A stretch of DNA of 64,000 nucleotides from Flavobacterium sp. YJ01. Lineage in GTDB: Bacteria; Bacteroidota; Bacteroidia; Flavobacteriales; Flavobacteriaceae. Positions 25,802-36,614 of the stretch are shown one piece after another; position 1 is the first letter of the stretch, and each line of letters starts with the position of its first letter. The stretch spans positions 2,294,001 through 2,358,000 of the forward strand of contig NZ_CP119757.1 in the NCBI RefSeq assembly GCF_029320955.1, read 5' to 3'. The position numbers and the translations under genes were made by a program. The notes beneath the pieces are model-generated. The model searched no databases. It was not told the origin of the DNA and was given only the letters and a program-made list of their open reading frames with translations.

Positions 25802-28800
25802 TTACTTCACAACCTCAACCCAAAATCCTTTTGTTCTGGCTAGGAAAGTGTTATCGTACATTGCTTCACATTGTAATCCAGGTAAATAATAATTTCCTAA
25901 ATACGATGCGTTTAGCAGAATTCTGAAAACTTTTGTTTCTCTGGCTTTCATTCCGAAATAGAAATTTGTTCTATCATCTCGGATATCAATATAATCTGCA
26001 ATGTTATTTACAGCATCTCCATAATCTGTGAAACGAGTATTTACAATTTCGAATCCAGAAGGCAGAATCTGTGATAAAGCTACATTTTGAATGCTTTCTC
26101 CTCTTTGGTTTTTAATCGTAACCTCAGCAACAAATTCTGTTCCCTGATTGATTCTTGAAACATTAATAACACTTCCTTTTCTATTTTTGAAAACAATAGA
26201 AGCTGTAACATCTGTTTGAACAGCATTTTCTTGTCCGATTGGCAATATTCCTGTATTCAACACACGAACATAAACCGTATTGGCTTTATTGTTTTTCAAC
26301 GTAATACTATTTATTCCAGAAGCAACAGACAAACTGCGATCTGCAACCGATTTACCTGTGTTTATCGTTTCGCCTTTTCCATTTTTATTAAATTGAATAT
26401 TGATTCCTTTCGGACCATTGCTTACAGCAAATTTCGACATTGCATATAGACAGTAGGCAGTTGTCTGCGTACTCATCCATTGATTTGCTGACATTTCTTT
26501 AGCTAATTTAGAAGCTGTTACAAACGCCTTTTGTTTTTGATCCAAAAGAAGCATCGTTTCCAAAGCCATTGCTCGGTTTCTTTCGCTTGAACCATAATAG
26601 TAATAACTGTATCCATCTGAACTTCCATCAATACTGGTTTTCAAGAACAAACTCTGTCCAGCCTATTTTTGTCCAGCTAAAACATAAGCTGCTGCCAAAC
26701 GAAGCATACTTTCATTAGAAATACCTTTTGTTTCACGTAATCTATTCATAGCTGATAAATCGGCATTTCCAGCTAAAGCTAATGTATACAGACGATAAGC
26801 CTGTGCTAAATCATTTCCATATTTTGGTTCAAAACGCCATTGTTTTGCTTCTTTCTGCTGATAAGAAAGCCATTTCGATTTGAAATTAATTGGTAACACA
26901 TAACCTTTTTTCTCTGCTTCGATCAAGAAATGTCCTGCATACGAAGTTCCCCAATCGTCTGCAATTGCATTTCCTTGCCAGTACGGCATTCCTCCATTTG
27001 ATAATTGGAAATTACCTAATCTCTGAATTCCAGCCGCAATATTTTTTTGAATTAAATCTTTACGTTTCGCATCAATATCAGCAACATCGCCTAAATATAA
27101 TTGCGGGAATACTGACGAAGTTGTCTGTTCCACACAACCATGCGGATATTGAATTAAGAATTGTAATCTTCCATTCAAATTCATTGACGGCATTGATGAA
27201 ACTTCTAATCTTGCTTTATTACTTCCAGCAATTCCAAACGTTTTCCATGAAATTGTTTTTGTACTATTTGGCGTTAAAACAACATCTGTAAAAGTACTCG
27301 TAACCGGATTTGGATTTGTCATATCGATTTCAACATCATAAGTTGATTTCTCGCTTCCAGATGTTGCGATTACCTGAACTTTTGCAATTCCAGTCGCAGA
27401 ACCGACAACCAAATTAAAATACGCCATTTTTTCATCTGGCTGTGCAAAACTCAGCTTTTGAACCGCACTTCCCATTACTTTCAATCCGTTGCTGGTTTTT
27501 ACCTGAATTGAAACATTTTTGATTTTATTTTCAGTTGCGAAAACCGTTACTGGAAGAGTTACTTTTTCTGACGGCGAAATTTTTCTTGGTAATGAAGCCA
27601 ATACCATCAGCGGACTCTTAACTTGCGTTGCTTTTTCAACACTTCCGTAAGCACTTGTATTTGCGTCTCCAGCCACAACCATTGTTCGAACTGAACCAAT
27701 ATATTTTGGCAGTTTTAATTGATGCGATTTTGTTTCTCCTTTTCCTAATTTAAATGGTCCGTAATACAATACTACAGGTTTAAAACGGTTAGCTTTTTTA
27801 GCCTTTCCGCCTCCTAAATCCTGGTCACCACCAATACTGAAAATCTGATTTATTTTTCCGCCGTAAGCGCCAATTACATCATCGTAAACATCCCATGTTT
27901 TTACTCCTAAAGCTTCACGAACATAAAAACTATCCCATGCATTTGGAGTTTTAAAACGTGTTAAATCCAGAAGTCCTTCATCTACAACTGCGATTGTATA
28001 GGTCATTTCTTTACCTGATTTCTCACCCACTTTTACTGTAAATGGCTGTTCTGGTCTTAATACATCTGGAATATTTAGAGTTGGTGCCAGAATGGTGTTT
28101 TTATCTACAACTTCAATCGGCACAATTCCGTACATACGAATTGGCGAATCGTTTTTGGTTGAAGCATGAGGCTGTAATAAGGTAATATTAAAATAGACAT
28201 TTGGCGCCATTGCTCCTGTAATTGGAACCTCAACTTTTGTTTCTCCGTTTTTGGTTTCAGCCCAAATAGTTTGCACGACTCTTGATCCATTTTCGATAGA
28301 AATCAATGCGCGTCCGCCTTCACTTGATGGGAAAGAAATTTGTGCTTTTTCTCCAACTGCATAATTCTTTTTATCGGTAGAAAAAACCAACATATTCGCA
28401 GTAGAAGCATCTCTGTTTCGTGTTTTTCCAGACCAGATTGTCCAATCGATATTTACAGTCAAAGATGATGCATGACCATCTTGCTGATCAGCAACACGAA
28501 TTAAATAACGTCCCCATTCTTCATCTGCCAAAGCAAACTGAAAACTTCCTTTTCCGCTAGAATCGGTATTGATTACAAATGTTTTATAAGAAGTTGTTGC
28601 ATTCGAAGAATTGTAATTTGATAAATTATCGCTCGAAGAATCCCACCACCATCTCCAGTCTACTTTGTAAACTCTTACTTCTAGATTACGAACCGATTTT
28701 GGTCTTCCGTTTTCATCAACCGTAACCACTTCAAAACGATTGTTTGCTCTCGTTTCAAGCATACTATATTTGTTCAGTTCCGGCGTTTTAAGCCCAACAT

Positions 28801-31489
28801 ACGTTTTGTATGGAGAATAAGTTGTTGACATGACATCTGTACTAAAATCTCCTCCTTCTTCATATACTTTTGTAATGAATGAAGCGCGAAGCATTCCCGG
28901 TGCCTGACCTTGCAATCTTGGCTGAATGTTTACTGATGCTTTTCCGCTTTCATTTAATTTTCCGGAGAAAATATTGATTTCTTCTGTGCTGAATTGTCGT
29001 GCTAAATCATCAAAAGTATATTTTTCATAGCTTTTAAATGTTGTGCTTTGCTGAGAGAATTTCGCCTGCATTTCTACATTCAAATTCTTAGCAATTGCAC
29101 CATGAAGCCATGTTACTTCAAGATTATCTGTATTTGGATACGAAGCTGAAAGTGTTTTTCTGCTAAAGGTATTTTTGATTTTTAAACGATTTGGTTTAAT
29201 GGTTTCAATCTTAATACTCTTATAGAATTTAGCGCCTCCAACGCTTACCATTGCTTCCCAATTTCCTGTTGGTGCATCTTGGTTTGTTGGCACTATAAAG
29301 GCATAATGATTTAAATCGTTTGTTTTTTGAACGGTTTGATAAACTGTTTTTCCGTTTGGATCATTTAATCTGAATTTAATTGGATGTGATTTTGGAAGTT
29401 TATTTGCCGCATCATTCAAAATAAATGATAAATACAGATTATCTCCAGGACGCCAAACGCCTCTTTCTCCATAAATAAATCCTTTTAAACCTTTCTGTAA
29501 AGTCTCACCAGCAACATCAAAATTACTTACCGACAATGAAAGTCCGTCGTCTAATTTCACGTAAGTCGACTGATCGCCTAAAGTTACAATGGCAAAATAG
29601 GCGAATTTATCTAGTTGAAAAGATGCAATTCCCTCGCTGCTTGTTGCTTCTGTTGCAATTTTTTGCTGTTGGAAATTGTATAAATCTACTCTTGCGTTTG
29701 AAACTGGCTCAGTTGTAACGATATTGTTTACAGCAAATAAATATGATTTGTTTTCGCCTCTTTTTGCAATAACTCCTAAATCTGACGCTAAAATATTAGT
29801 CGCAATTCTCGCATTATAATAGTATGAACCTGTACAAGGATCTTGACTTTCTCTCCAATCGTAATCATCATAATAGTAATAATCGTCGTAAGAGTTACCG
29901 CTGTAGTTTACGTCGTTTTCATCAACTTCTTCTTCCTCGGTTTCATCGTCATTTCCTTCTGATGTTTCACATTTGTAAAGCGAGTATTTCTTTTTATAAA
30001 CAAATTCAACTCTGTAAATTGCTCCCGGTTCTGGTTTGATGATTTTAGATAAATCTAAGGCATACGTATTCCATTTTGCTAAATTTACGAGCGTGCTTTC
30101 CCTTAAATTTAGCGTGGTTTTAGCAATTGGCTGCGCTACTTTTTTGAGATTCTGTCCGCCATTTAATTCGTTGTATTGAAGAAATTGCAGAATATTGTTC
30201 TTGTAGATTTTATAAACCTTTACATCGACAGCACTCAGATTTACGGCCTCAAAATTCAGTTTTAAATTATTTGAACTTGGCAGAATCGTTCCGTTCTTAA
30301 TAAAACGAACGTTTGGTTTTATCTGATCAAAAGAAATTTTTTCACTGTAATTGTTTTCCAGTTTTTTGCCATATTGACTTTCTATTCCTTGAAAAACTTC
30401 CAATAATAATTCGCCCGTAACAACTTGTTCTGGTTCTTCGTCTGGTACATATTCAACGGCATCTTCTACAACTGCGGCGGCTGAATCTACTGCAACTGCT
30501 GCTGAATCTACTACAACAGAAGCCGAATCTACAGCAACTGCAGCTGGTTCTTCTGCAACAACCGTAACTGGATCTGCTTTTTTAGGCGCATTTTGATTGG
30601 TAAAATAAACTTTCAGTAAATTTCCTTGTGTTGAAAATTTCAGATTATTGGTGTTTTGAATCGAAACCAATCCAGCAAAATCCTGACCTTTTTCTAAAGG
30701 TTCAGAAAAATTAATTAAAACCTGCTGATTGTTTCCGTCTGGAACTTCAACCTTTATAACTTTAAATTCGTTGATGCTTGTAATCGGGAAATCGATTTGT
30801 CCTTTCTGGTCAATGTCAAAATCATTTCCGTCATAAATAATTTCCAGATTAGAAGCTTCTGACTGACGCTGAATACTATCAATTATAAAACGAAATTCTT
30901 TTGCAGGCCCGTTTGTTTTCTCAAATTTAATTTTAAGATTATTTCCATTGTGTTTAGCTTCAACCAGTTTTTTAGCGGTTTCTAAATCAATATTATCTGC
31001 CGTTTTTAAAACACAATTTAGATATTGATATTCTTTACTGTAAGATTGAATATCGCCTGTATTTATGGTAAAATCCTGTTTTACAGTTTTAACCGTAAAA
31101 TTGAATTTAGACAATTCTTTTTCTTTCTCTTTTGGAATGGCAGTCAGCTTATCTAAGTTTAAAGTAACCTGATATTCTGTTCCCGCTTTTAGTTTTTTCT
31201 CTGGAATAAAAGCTAATGTATTAGTCGAAAGTGCTACTACTTTTCCGTGAACACTTGGCGAAATATCAAACAAATCGTCGTCTAATTCCTGATTAGGTTT
31301 CCAATCGTTTTTATTGAAAGCCAAAACCACGCGAATATCTGAATCCGAAGAAACGATTCCGCCAGTAAAACTGGTTATGTAATCTTTAAATAATGAAAAA
31401 TCGGAGTTGAAATCTGCTGCTGATTTTCTGCCGCAGGATTGAAAAATAAAAAACACACAAAATACGAGAACTAAACCTTTTACTTTCAC
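25802..31489 (-). pseudogene. Alpha-2-macroglobulin family lipoprotein, interrupted by in-frame TAG
   Basis: Large periplasmic protease trap of about 1,896 residues, split by an amber codon at 26665-26663. GTG 31489 begins a lipoprotein signal (lipobox FQSC). The first 1,608 codons hold the macroglobulin repeats, bait-like regions and thioester motif GCVEQ (near 27127-27141). After TAG the same frame continues (AGQSLFLKT...) for another 287 codons to 25802. The natural sequence was probably AGQKQAGQS, with CAG changed to TAG. The lost part is the end of the thioester-helical domain and the C-terminal receptor-like domain. Nonsense mutation, sequencing error or readthrough are all possible. 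pbpC is the expected partner gene. Confidence 0.85.
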
Positions 31490-31709
31490 TTTATCTAGAG
31501 TTAATTGGTTAACAAATGAAAAATTTAATACGTTTTGCCGTCAAAAGCCTTACAGCAAAATACAAATTAAATTCAGATAAAAGTAATTTATTTTTTGGTT
31601 TTATTTAAGAAGAAAATTCTTTAATTATATTATTTAACGTTTGTGGAACTTTTCAAAAAAACTAAATTAAAAATATACTATATTTCGCATTTTTTAATTT
31701 TAATTCCAA

Positions 31710-32252
31710 ATGTCAAATAGACGTCAAAAAGATTCAACTGAAAATGAATTTATTATAAAAAACAGGTCGATTGTTGTTTATCTATTGAGCATAGTTGCTT
31801 TTTTTATAACACTCAATTTCTTGGATTATTATGTCTTGCCTACTTCAAAAACAAAAGATGTAATAACATATTATGCTGTAAGAACTTCTGGCGGAAAAAA
31901 CGGAACTAAACCACAAACCGTTTCATATCATTATTATACAGAGAAAGGATTTGCCTTTTCAACTGTAAAACACTTCATTGAAGATAATAATATTGAATTT
32001 GAATATTCTCTACTTTTTAAATCTGTAACAAAAGTCAAATCAAAAAATGAAGATTACACGAATATTCTTTCCAGTAGTTTAAGTATTAATGGAATTCAAT
32101 TTTATTTTTTTTGTGTATTGCTTTTTTCAATTGGTATAAGTTTAAAAATACTTCTTTCAAAAAAGGTTTTCACAGAAAACGTATTTTACAATATCATTTG
32201 CTTTAATGGATTTATGGTATTTGTATGTTTTTATATGTTTTATCTATTTTAA
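31710..32252 (+). CDS. Hypothetical membrane protein
   Basis: 180 residues, not recognised. Predicted membrane helices lie at about 20-42, 127-150 and 158-178. The region between the first two (about 45-125) is polar with paired Tyr/Ser and probably extracytoplasmic. It ends 2 bp before the convergent tadA stop, with no terminator visible between them. It is low in G+C like its surroundings, and no operon partner is evident. Confidence 0.7.
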   Translation: MSNRRQKDSTENEFIIKNRSIVVYLLSIVAFFITLNFLDYYVLPTSKTKDVITYYAVRTSGGKNGTKPQTVSYHYYTEKGFAFSTVKHFIEDNNIEFEYSLLFKSVTKVKSKNEDYTNILSSSLSINGIQFYFFCVLLFSIGISLKILLSKKVFTENVFYNIICFNGFMVFVCFYMFYLF

Positions 32253-32254
32253 AA

Positions 32255-32698
32255 TTATTTTCTTCTTTCCAGAAAAAAACGCTTCATTAAATCTGCTGCT
32301 TCGTTTGCCATAACACCAGAAACAACAGTAGTTTTAGGATGCAATTTTGTTCCCATATTTAAAAATCCTCTTTGTTCATCTCGTGCCCCAAAAACGATTT
32401 TAGAAATCTGGCTCCAATACAAAGCGCCTGCGCACATTTGACAAGGTTCGAGCGTGACATAAAGTGTGCAATCTTTCAAATATTTTCCGCCAAGGAAGTT
32501 TGCGGCGGCAGTTATAGATTGCATTTCAGCATGTGCCGTAACATCATTTAATAATTCGGTTAAATTATGACTGCTTGCAATTACTTTATCTGCAACTACA
32601 ATTACAGCGCCAACAGGAATTTCGCCTCTTTCAAAAGCAATTTCAGCTTCCTGCAAAGCTTTTTTCATAAAATATTCGTCTGTAAAAGGATTTATCAT
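32255..32698 (-). CDS. tadA: tRNA-specific adenosine deaminase / nucleoside deaminase
   Basis: 147-residue zinc deaminase. The catalytic HAE (HAEMQS) and the PCxxC zinc ligands (LEPCQMCAGALYW) are intact. TadA converts A34 to inosine in tRNA-Arg(ACG). The ending (RDEQRGFLNMG...LHPKTTV) matches TadA better than guanine or cytosine deaminases, but a related deaminase cannot be fully excluded. The start is ATG 32698. Convergent with the hypothetical membrane protein gene. Confidence 0.88.
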   Translation of the reverse strand: MINPFTDEYFMKKALQEAEIAFERGEIPVGAVIVVADKVIASSHNLTELLNDVTAHAEMQSITAAANFLGGKYLKDCTLYVTLEPCQMCAGALYWSQISKIVFGARDEQRGFLNMGTKLHPKTTVVSGVMANEAADLMKRFFLERRK

Positions 32699-32758
32699 AA
32701 GTACAAAAATAGAACTTTACACTTTATTTTTAGTACATTTAAATTTTGAAATTTGAAT

Positions 32759-33679
32759 ATGGAAAGAAAACATAAAATCAGTATTCCCGAACCTTGCCAC
32801 GAAGACTGGAACAAAATGACGCCAAATGAAAATGGTCGTTTTTGTTTAAGCTGTTCGAAGACTGTGGTAGATTTTACTTCTATGATGCCAGAGGAAATTC
32901 AGCATTTTTTCATTCAAAATCAAAACAAAAAAATCTGCGGCAGATTTAGAAAGTCGCAATTGGATTCTGTTACAATTCAGATTCCTAACCATGTTATATA
33001 TTCCCAAACGCATTACAGAAAAATGTTTTTGCTGGCTTTATTTGTCGCAATGGGAACAACGCTGTTTAGCTGCCAAAGCAAAGATGGAACTAAACAAAAG
33101 ATTCAAAAAGTTGAAATTACCGATGATTCATCTAAATTTGATAGTCCTTTAGGAAAAGCTAGAATTAGCAAAAATGATTCTACGTCTGATATTCCGCCTC
33201 CACCGCCTCCGCCGTCCAAAGAGCATGATAACGCTGCAAATTCTGAAAAACATACAAAAAGAATCAGTGGTGAAGTAATTTTAGAAGATCAAAAAACAAA
33301 AAACAAAAATTGTTCTAAACTATCTTCAACAAAATCAGAGAAGAAAAATGATGCTCAGAATGAAGATGTTGTTTATAATGGTGGTATTGCTGTGGAAACA
33401 AATGCAGAATTTCCTGGTGGAATTGAGCAATTCTACAACTTTATCGAAAAAGAATTTAAAAAAACCGAAAGCTCAGAAAGTGCAAATCTAAAAATCCAAC
33501 TCTCTTTTGTAGTAGAAAGAAATGGATCTGTAACTTACCTCCGATCTGAACCTGCTATTGATGATATTACTGAGAAAGAAATTACTAGGGTTTTTAGTTT
33601 ATGTCCGAAATGGCAACCAGGAGAAATTAATGGTAAAAAAGCCCGAAGACTATATTCTTTACCAATTGTATTACAATAG
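32759..33679 (+). CDS. TonB-like energy-transducer family protein
   Basis: About 306 residues from ATG 32759; the open frame begins with TTG at 32753. The N-terminus holds IPEPCHEDWNKM and GRFCLSCSKTVVDF, a Cys-rich segment shared by many Bacteroidota proteins. A hydrophobic stretch (about 98-115, FLLALFVAMGTTLFSC) follows. Then come a proline run (seven Pro), a charged linker, and a C-terminal domain (about 215-306) ending KWQPGEINGKKARRLYSLP, which resembles the TonB C-terminal domain. It may energise an outer-membrane receptor, although a membrane anchor in mid-protein is unusual for TonB. Confidence 0.78.
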   Translation: MERKHKISIPEPCHEDWNKMTPNENGRFCLSCSKTVVDFTSMMPEEIQHFFIQNQNKKICGRFRKSQLDSVTIQIPNHVIYSQTHYRKMFLLALFVAMGTTLFSCQSKDGTKQKIQKVEITDDSSKFDSPLGKARISKNDSTSDIPPPPPPPSKEHDNAANSEKHTKRISGEVILEDQKTKNKNCSKLSSTKSEKKNDAQNEDVVYNGGIAVETNAEFPGGIEQFYNFIEKEFKKTESSESANLKIQLSFVVERNGSVTYLRSEPAIDDITEKEITRVFSLCPKWQPGEINGKKARRLYSLPIVLQ

Positions 33680-33733
33680 CCTTCAATAATAAAATTTAAA
33701 TTTAAAACCGTAAATTTGCTTTTTACCTTAATA

Positions 33734-35521
33734 ATGAAAAGCGATTTACTTTCAAACATATACAATCCAGCCGATTTACGTCTTTTAAGCGAAGAACAGC
33801 TTACTCAAGTTGCTCAAGAATTGCGTCAATTTATTATTGATGTTGTTTCGGTAAAAGAAGGGCATTTGGGCGCGAGTTTAGGTGTTGTAGAACTTACCAT
33901 TGCTTTACATTATGTTTTTAATACGCCTGAAGATTTATTGGTTTGGGATGTTGGCCACCAAGCTTACGGTCATAAAATCCTGACCGAAAGAAGAGAAAAC
34001 TTCGATACAAACCGTCAAATAAACGGTATTTCTGGGTTTCCTAAAAGAAGCGAAAGTATATACGATACTTTTGGCGTTGGGCATTCTTCTACTTCTATTT
34101 CTGCCGCTTTAGGAATGGCGATTGCCTCTAAATTAAAAGGCGATTTCGAAAAAGAACATATTGCCGTAATTGGCGATGCTTCTATTGCGAGCGGAATGGC
34201 TTTTGAAGGATTAAATCACGCCGGAGTTACCGATGCCAATATTTTAGTTATTTTGAATGACAATGCAATCGGAATTGATCCGAGTGTAGGTGCTTTAAAA
34301 AAATACCTTACTTCAGTTAAAAACGGAAAAAATCCGAGACAGAACAACATGATTAAGTCTTTGAATTTTGATTATTCTGGACCTATTGACGGTCATGATC
34401 TTCCTAAATTAATCAAAGAATTAAATCGTTTAAAAAAGATAAAAGGGCCAAAATTTCTTCACATTGTAACTACAAAAGGAAAAGGTCTGCAGCAAGCTGA
34501 AGAAAATCAGGTGAAATATCATGCGCCTGGAAAATTTGATGCTTCAACTGGAGAAATTCATTTAAAATCTGAAGAAAATCTTCCGCCTAAATATCAGGAT
34601 GTTTTTGGTTTAACGATTTTAGATTTGGCCAAAAAAAATGAAAAAATAATAGGAATTACGCCTGCAATGCCTTCTGGAAGTTCTTTAAAATTTATGATGG
34701 ACGAACTGCCCGATCGCGCTTTTGATGTGGGAATTGCCGAACAGCATGCCGTAACGCTAGCCGCAGGAATGGCGACTCAAGGCATGATTGTGTATTGCAA
34801 TATTTATTCGACTTTTTTACAACGTGCTTACGATCAGGTTATCCATGACGTGGCATTGCAAAATTTGCCAGTCATTTTCTGTTTAGATCGAGCTGGATTG
34901 GTTGGCGAAGATGGCGCAACGCATCACGGTGTTTTTGACATCGCTTATCTGCGCTCGATTCCAAATATGATGATTTATGCACCGCTTAACGAAATCGAAC
35001 TTCAAAATATTCTGTACACCGCCCAATTAGGATTAGAGCATCCGATTGCGATTCGTTACCCAAGAGGGCGTGGTGTTATATCAAATTGGGAAGTAGAAAA
35101 TTTCAGACATTACGAAAAAATTGAAATCGGTTCTGCAAAATGTTTAAAAGATGGTATGAAAATTGCTGTTCTGTCGGCCGGAACGATTGGAAATAATGTT
35201 ATAGCAGCTCTGAAAGAATCAACCAATTCTAATGAAATTGCACATTATAACTTTAGCTTTATTAAACCATTAGACATCAATACATTAAACTACATTTTTT
35301 CTAACTTCGAAAGCATAATAACAATTGAAGATGGTGTTAAAAAAGGTGGTTTTGGAAGTGCTGTTTTAGAGTTTGCGGCATCAAATAATTTCAAAAACAA
35401 TATTGAAATTTTAGGTGTTCCAGACGAATTTATTGAACATGGAACAGTAGAACAGCTACAACAATTATGTAATATTGACGTTAAAAGTCTAGTAAAACTT
35501 TTTTCTAACGATTCAAAATAA
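33734..35521 (+). CDS. dxs: 1-deoxy-D-xylulose-5-phosphate synthase
   Basis: 595-residue thiamine diphosphate enzyme. It condenses pyruvate and glyceraldehyde 3-phosphate in the first step of the MEP isoprenoid pathway; the product also feeds thiamine and pyridoxal synthesis. It shows VWDVGHQAYGHK, the ThDP/Mg motif GDASIASGMAFEGLNHAG with NDNAIGI, and the catalytic Glu segment GIAEQHAVTLAAG. ATG 33734 (MKSDLL) is preferred to TTG 33716. Slightly shorter than the E. coli enzyme, as usual in Bacteroidota. The DUF3078 gene follows by 29 bp. Confidence 0.95.
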   Translation: MKSDLLSNIYNPADLRLLSEEQLTQVAQELRQFIIDVVSVKEGHLGASLGVVELTIALHYVFNTPEDLLVWDVGHQAYGHKILTERRENFDTNRQINGISGFPKRSESIYDTFGVGHSSTSISAALGMAIASKLKGDFEKEHIAVIGDASIASGMAFEGLNHAGVTDANILVILNDNAIGIDPSVGALKKYLTSVKNGKNPRQNNMIKSLNFDYSGPIDGHDLPKLIKELNRLKKIKGPKFLHIVTTKGKGLQQAEENQVKYHAPGKFDASTGEIHLKSEENLPPKYQDVFGLTILDLAKKNEKIIGITPAMPSGSSLKFMMDELPDRAFDVGIAEQHAVTLAAGMATQGMIVYCNIYSTFLQRAYDQVIHDVALQNLPVIFCLDRAGLVGEDGATHHGVFDIAYLRSIPNMMIYAPLNEIELQNILYTAQLGLEHPIAIRYPRGRGVISNWEVENFRHYEKIEIGSAKCLKDGMKIAVLSAGTIGNNVIAALKESTNSNEIAHYNFSFIKPLDINTLNYIFSNFESIITIEDGVKKGGFGSAVLEFAASNNFKNNIEILGVPDEFIEHGTVEQLQQLCNIDVKSLVKLFSNDSK

Positions 35522-35550
35522 GTATTTTGCGACACCAAAACAATTACCAA

Positions 35551-36552
35551 ATGAAATTATTACGTTCAACCCTTTTGCTATTTTTACTGCTAAGTACATC
35601 TACTATTTTCGCCCAAATTATACAAACCACTTTAAGTCCAAATCAAGCGCCTAAACCGCCTTCCAACTGGTCAAAAAAGAATCAATTAGGTTTTGATATT
35701 TCTGAAATCGCATTTGTGAATTGGAGTGCCGGGGGAACAAGTTCTATTTCTGGTTTATTTAAAGGTGAATTTGGAAGAACGTATGCTAAGAAAAATCATA
35801 AATGGGTTAACGAGCTTATTGTAAAATATGGTTTAAACAAACAAGACGGAACTGAATTGAGAAAAACAGACGACGCTCTCCAGTTTAACTCGACTTACGG
35901 GTTTAGAAAAGATACAGCATCAAACTGGTATTATTCTTCAAAATTAAATTTCAATACGCAGTTTACAAACGGTTATAATTACCCAAACAGAGATGTTGCA
36001 ATCTCTAAACCTTTTGCACCAGCTTATATATTTCTGGGAGCTGGAGCTGAGAATGCTAACAAAGCTAAAAACAGAGTTTTCTATTTCTCTCCTATTACAT
36101 TAAAAACAACTTTAGTATTAGATCAATATCTTGCAAATCAGGGTTCTTTCGGGGTTAAGAAGGCGATTTATGCGCCAGATCCGCTAGATCCTACACAGCA
36201 AATATTGATTGAAGAAGGTCAGAAGGTAAAAGCCGAGTTTGGTATACTTTTTACAGCTTACATGAAAAATGAAATCTACAAAAACGTTTTTTACGAAAAC
36301 AGATTGAGTTTATATACTGACTATTTGAATAAGTTCGGAAATGTCGACATTGATTACGACACTCGATTAGATCTTGTAGTAAATGCTTATGTAAAAGCTA
36401 ATATCGGAGTTCACTTAATTTATGATGACGATATCAAGACTAAAAAAGATGTCGTTGATCCGACTACTGGAACCAAAACTCAGGTAAATGACGGGCCGAG
36501 AATGCAGTTAAGACAAGTTCTCGGAGTTGGATTAGTTTACGCCTTTAAATAA
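35551..36552 (+). CDS. DUF3078 outer-membrane protein
   Basis: 333 residues from ATG 35551 (MKLLRSTLL), with a signal peptide ending near FAQ. The rest is beta-strand rich with aromatic alternation (FNTQFTNGYNY, FFSPITLKTTL) and ends in VGLVYAFK, which suggests an outer-membrane barrel. It matches the Bacteroidota family DUF3078 (NWSKKNQLGFDISEIAFVNW start). Function unknown. It follows dxs closely and precedes a strong terminator. Confidence 0.85.
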   Translation: MKLLRSTLLLFLLLSTSTIFAQIIQTTLSPNQAPKPPSNWSKKNQLGFDISEIAFVNWSAGGTSSISGLFKGEFGRTYAKKNHKWVNELIVKYGLNKQDGTELRKTDDALQFNSTYGFRKDTASNWYYSSKLNFNTQFTNGYNYPNRDVAISKPFAPAYIFLGAGAENANKAKNRVFYFSPITLKTTLVLDQYLANQGSFGVKKAIYAPDPLDPTQQILIEEGQKVKAEFGILFTAYMKNEIYKNVFYENRLSLYTDYLNKFGNVDIDYDTRLDLVVNAYVKANIGVHLIYDDDIKTKKDVVDPTTGTKTQVNDGPRMQLRQVLGVGLVYAFK

Positions 36553-36557
36553 GAAAT

Positions 36558-36600
36558 AAAAAAAGCTTCTTTCAGATTATTCTAAAAGAAGCTTTTTTTA
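36558..36600. terminator. Shared terminator of DUF3078 gene and dgt
   Basis: AAAAAGCTTCTTT pairs with AAAGAAGCTTTTT (about 36559-36572 and 36586-36599), between convergent genes. Confidence 0.9.
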
Positions 36601-36614
36601 ATACTTCAATGAGT

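Noticed and set aside
25802..26650. Separate 282-residue gene starting at TTG 26650
   Set aside because: It is in the same frame as, and directly continues, the macroglobulin gene after one TAG codon, so it is the broken 3' end and not an independent gene.
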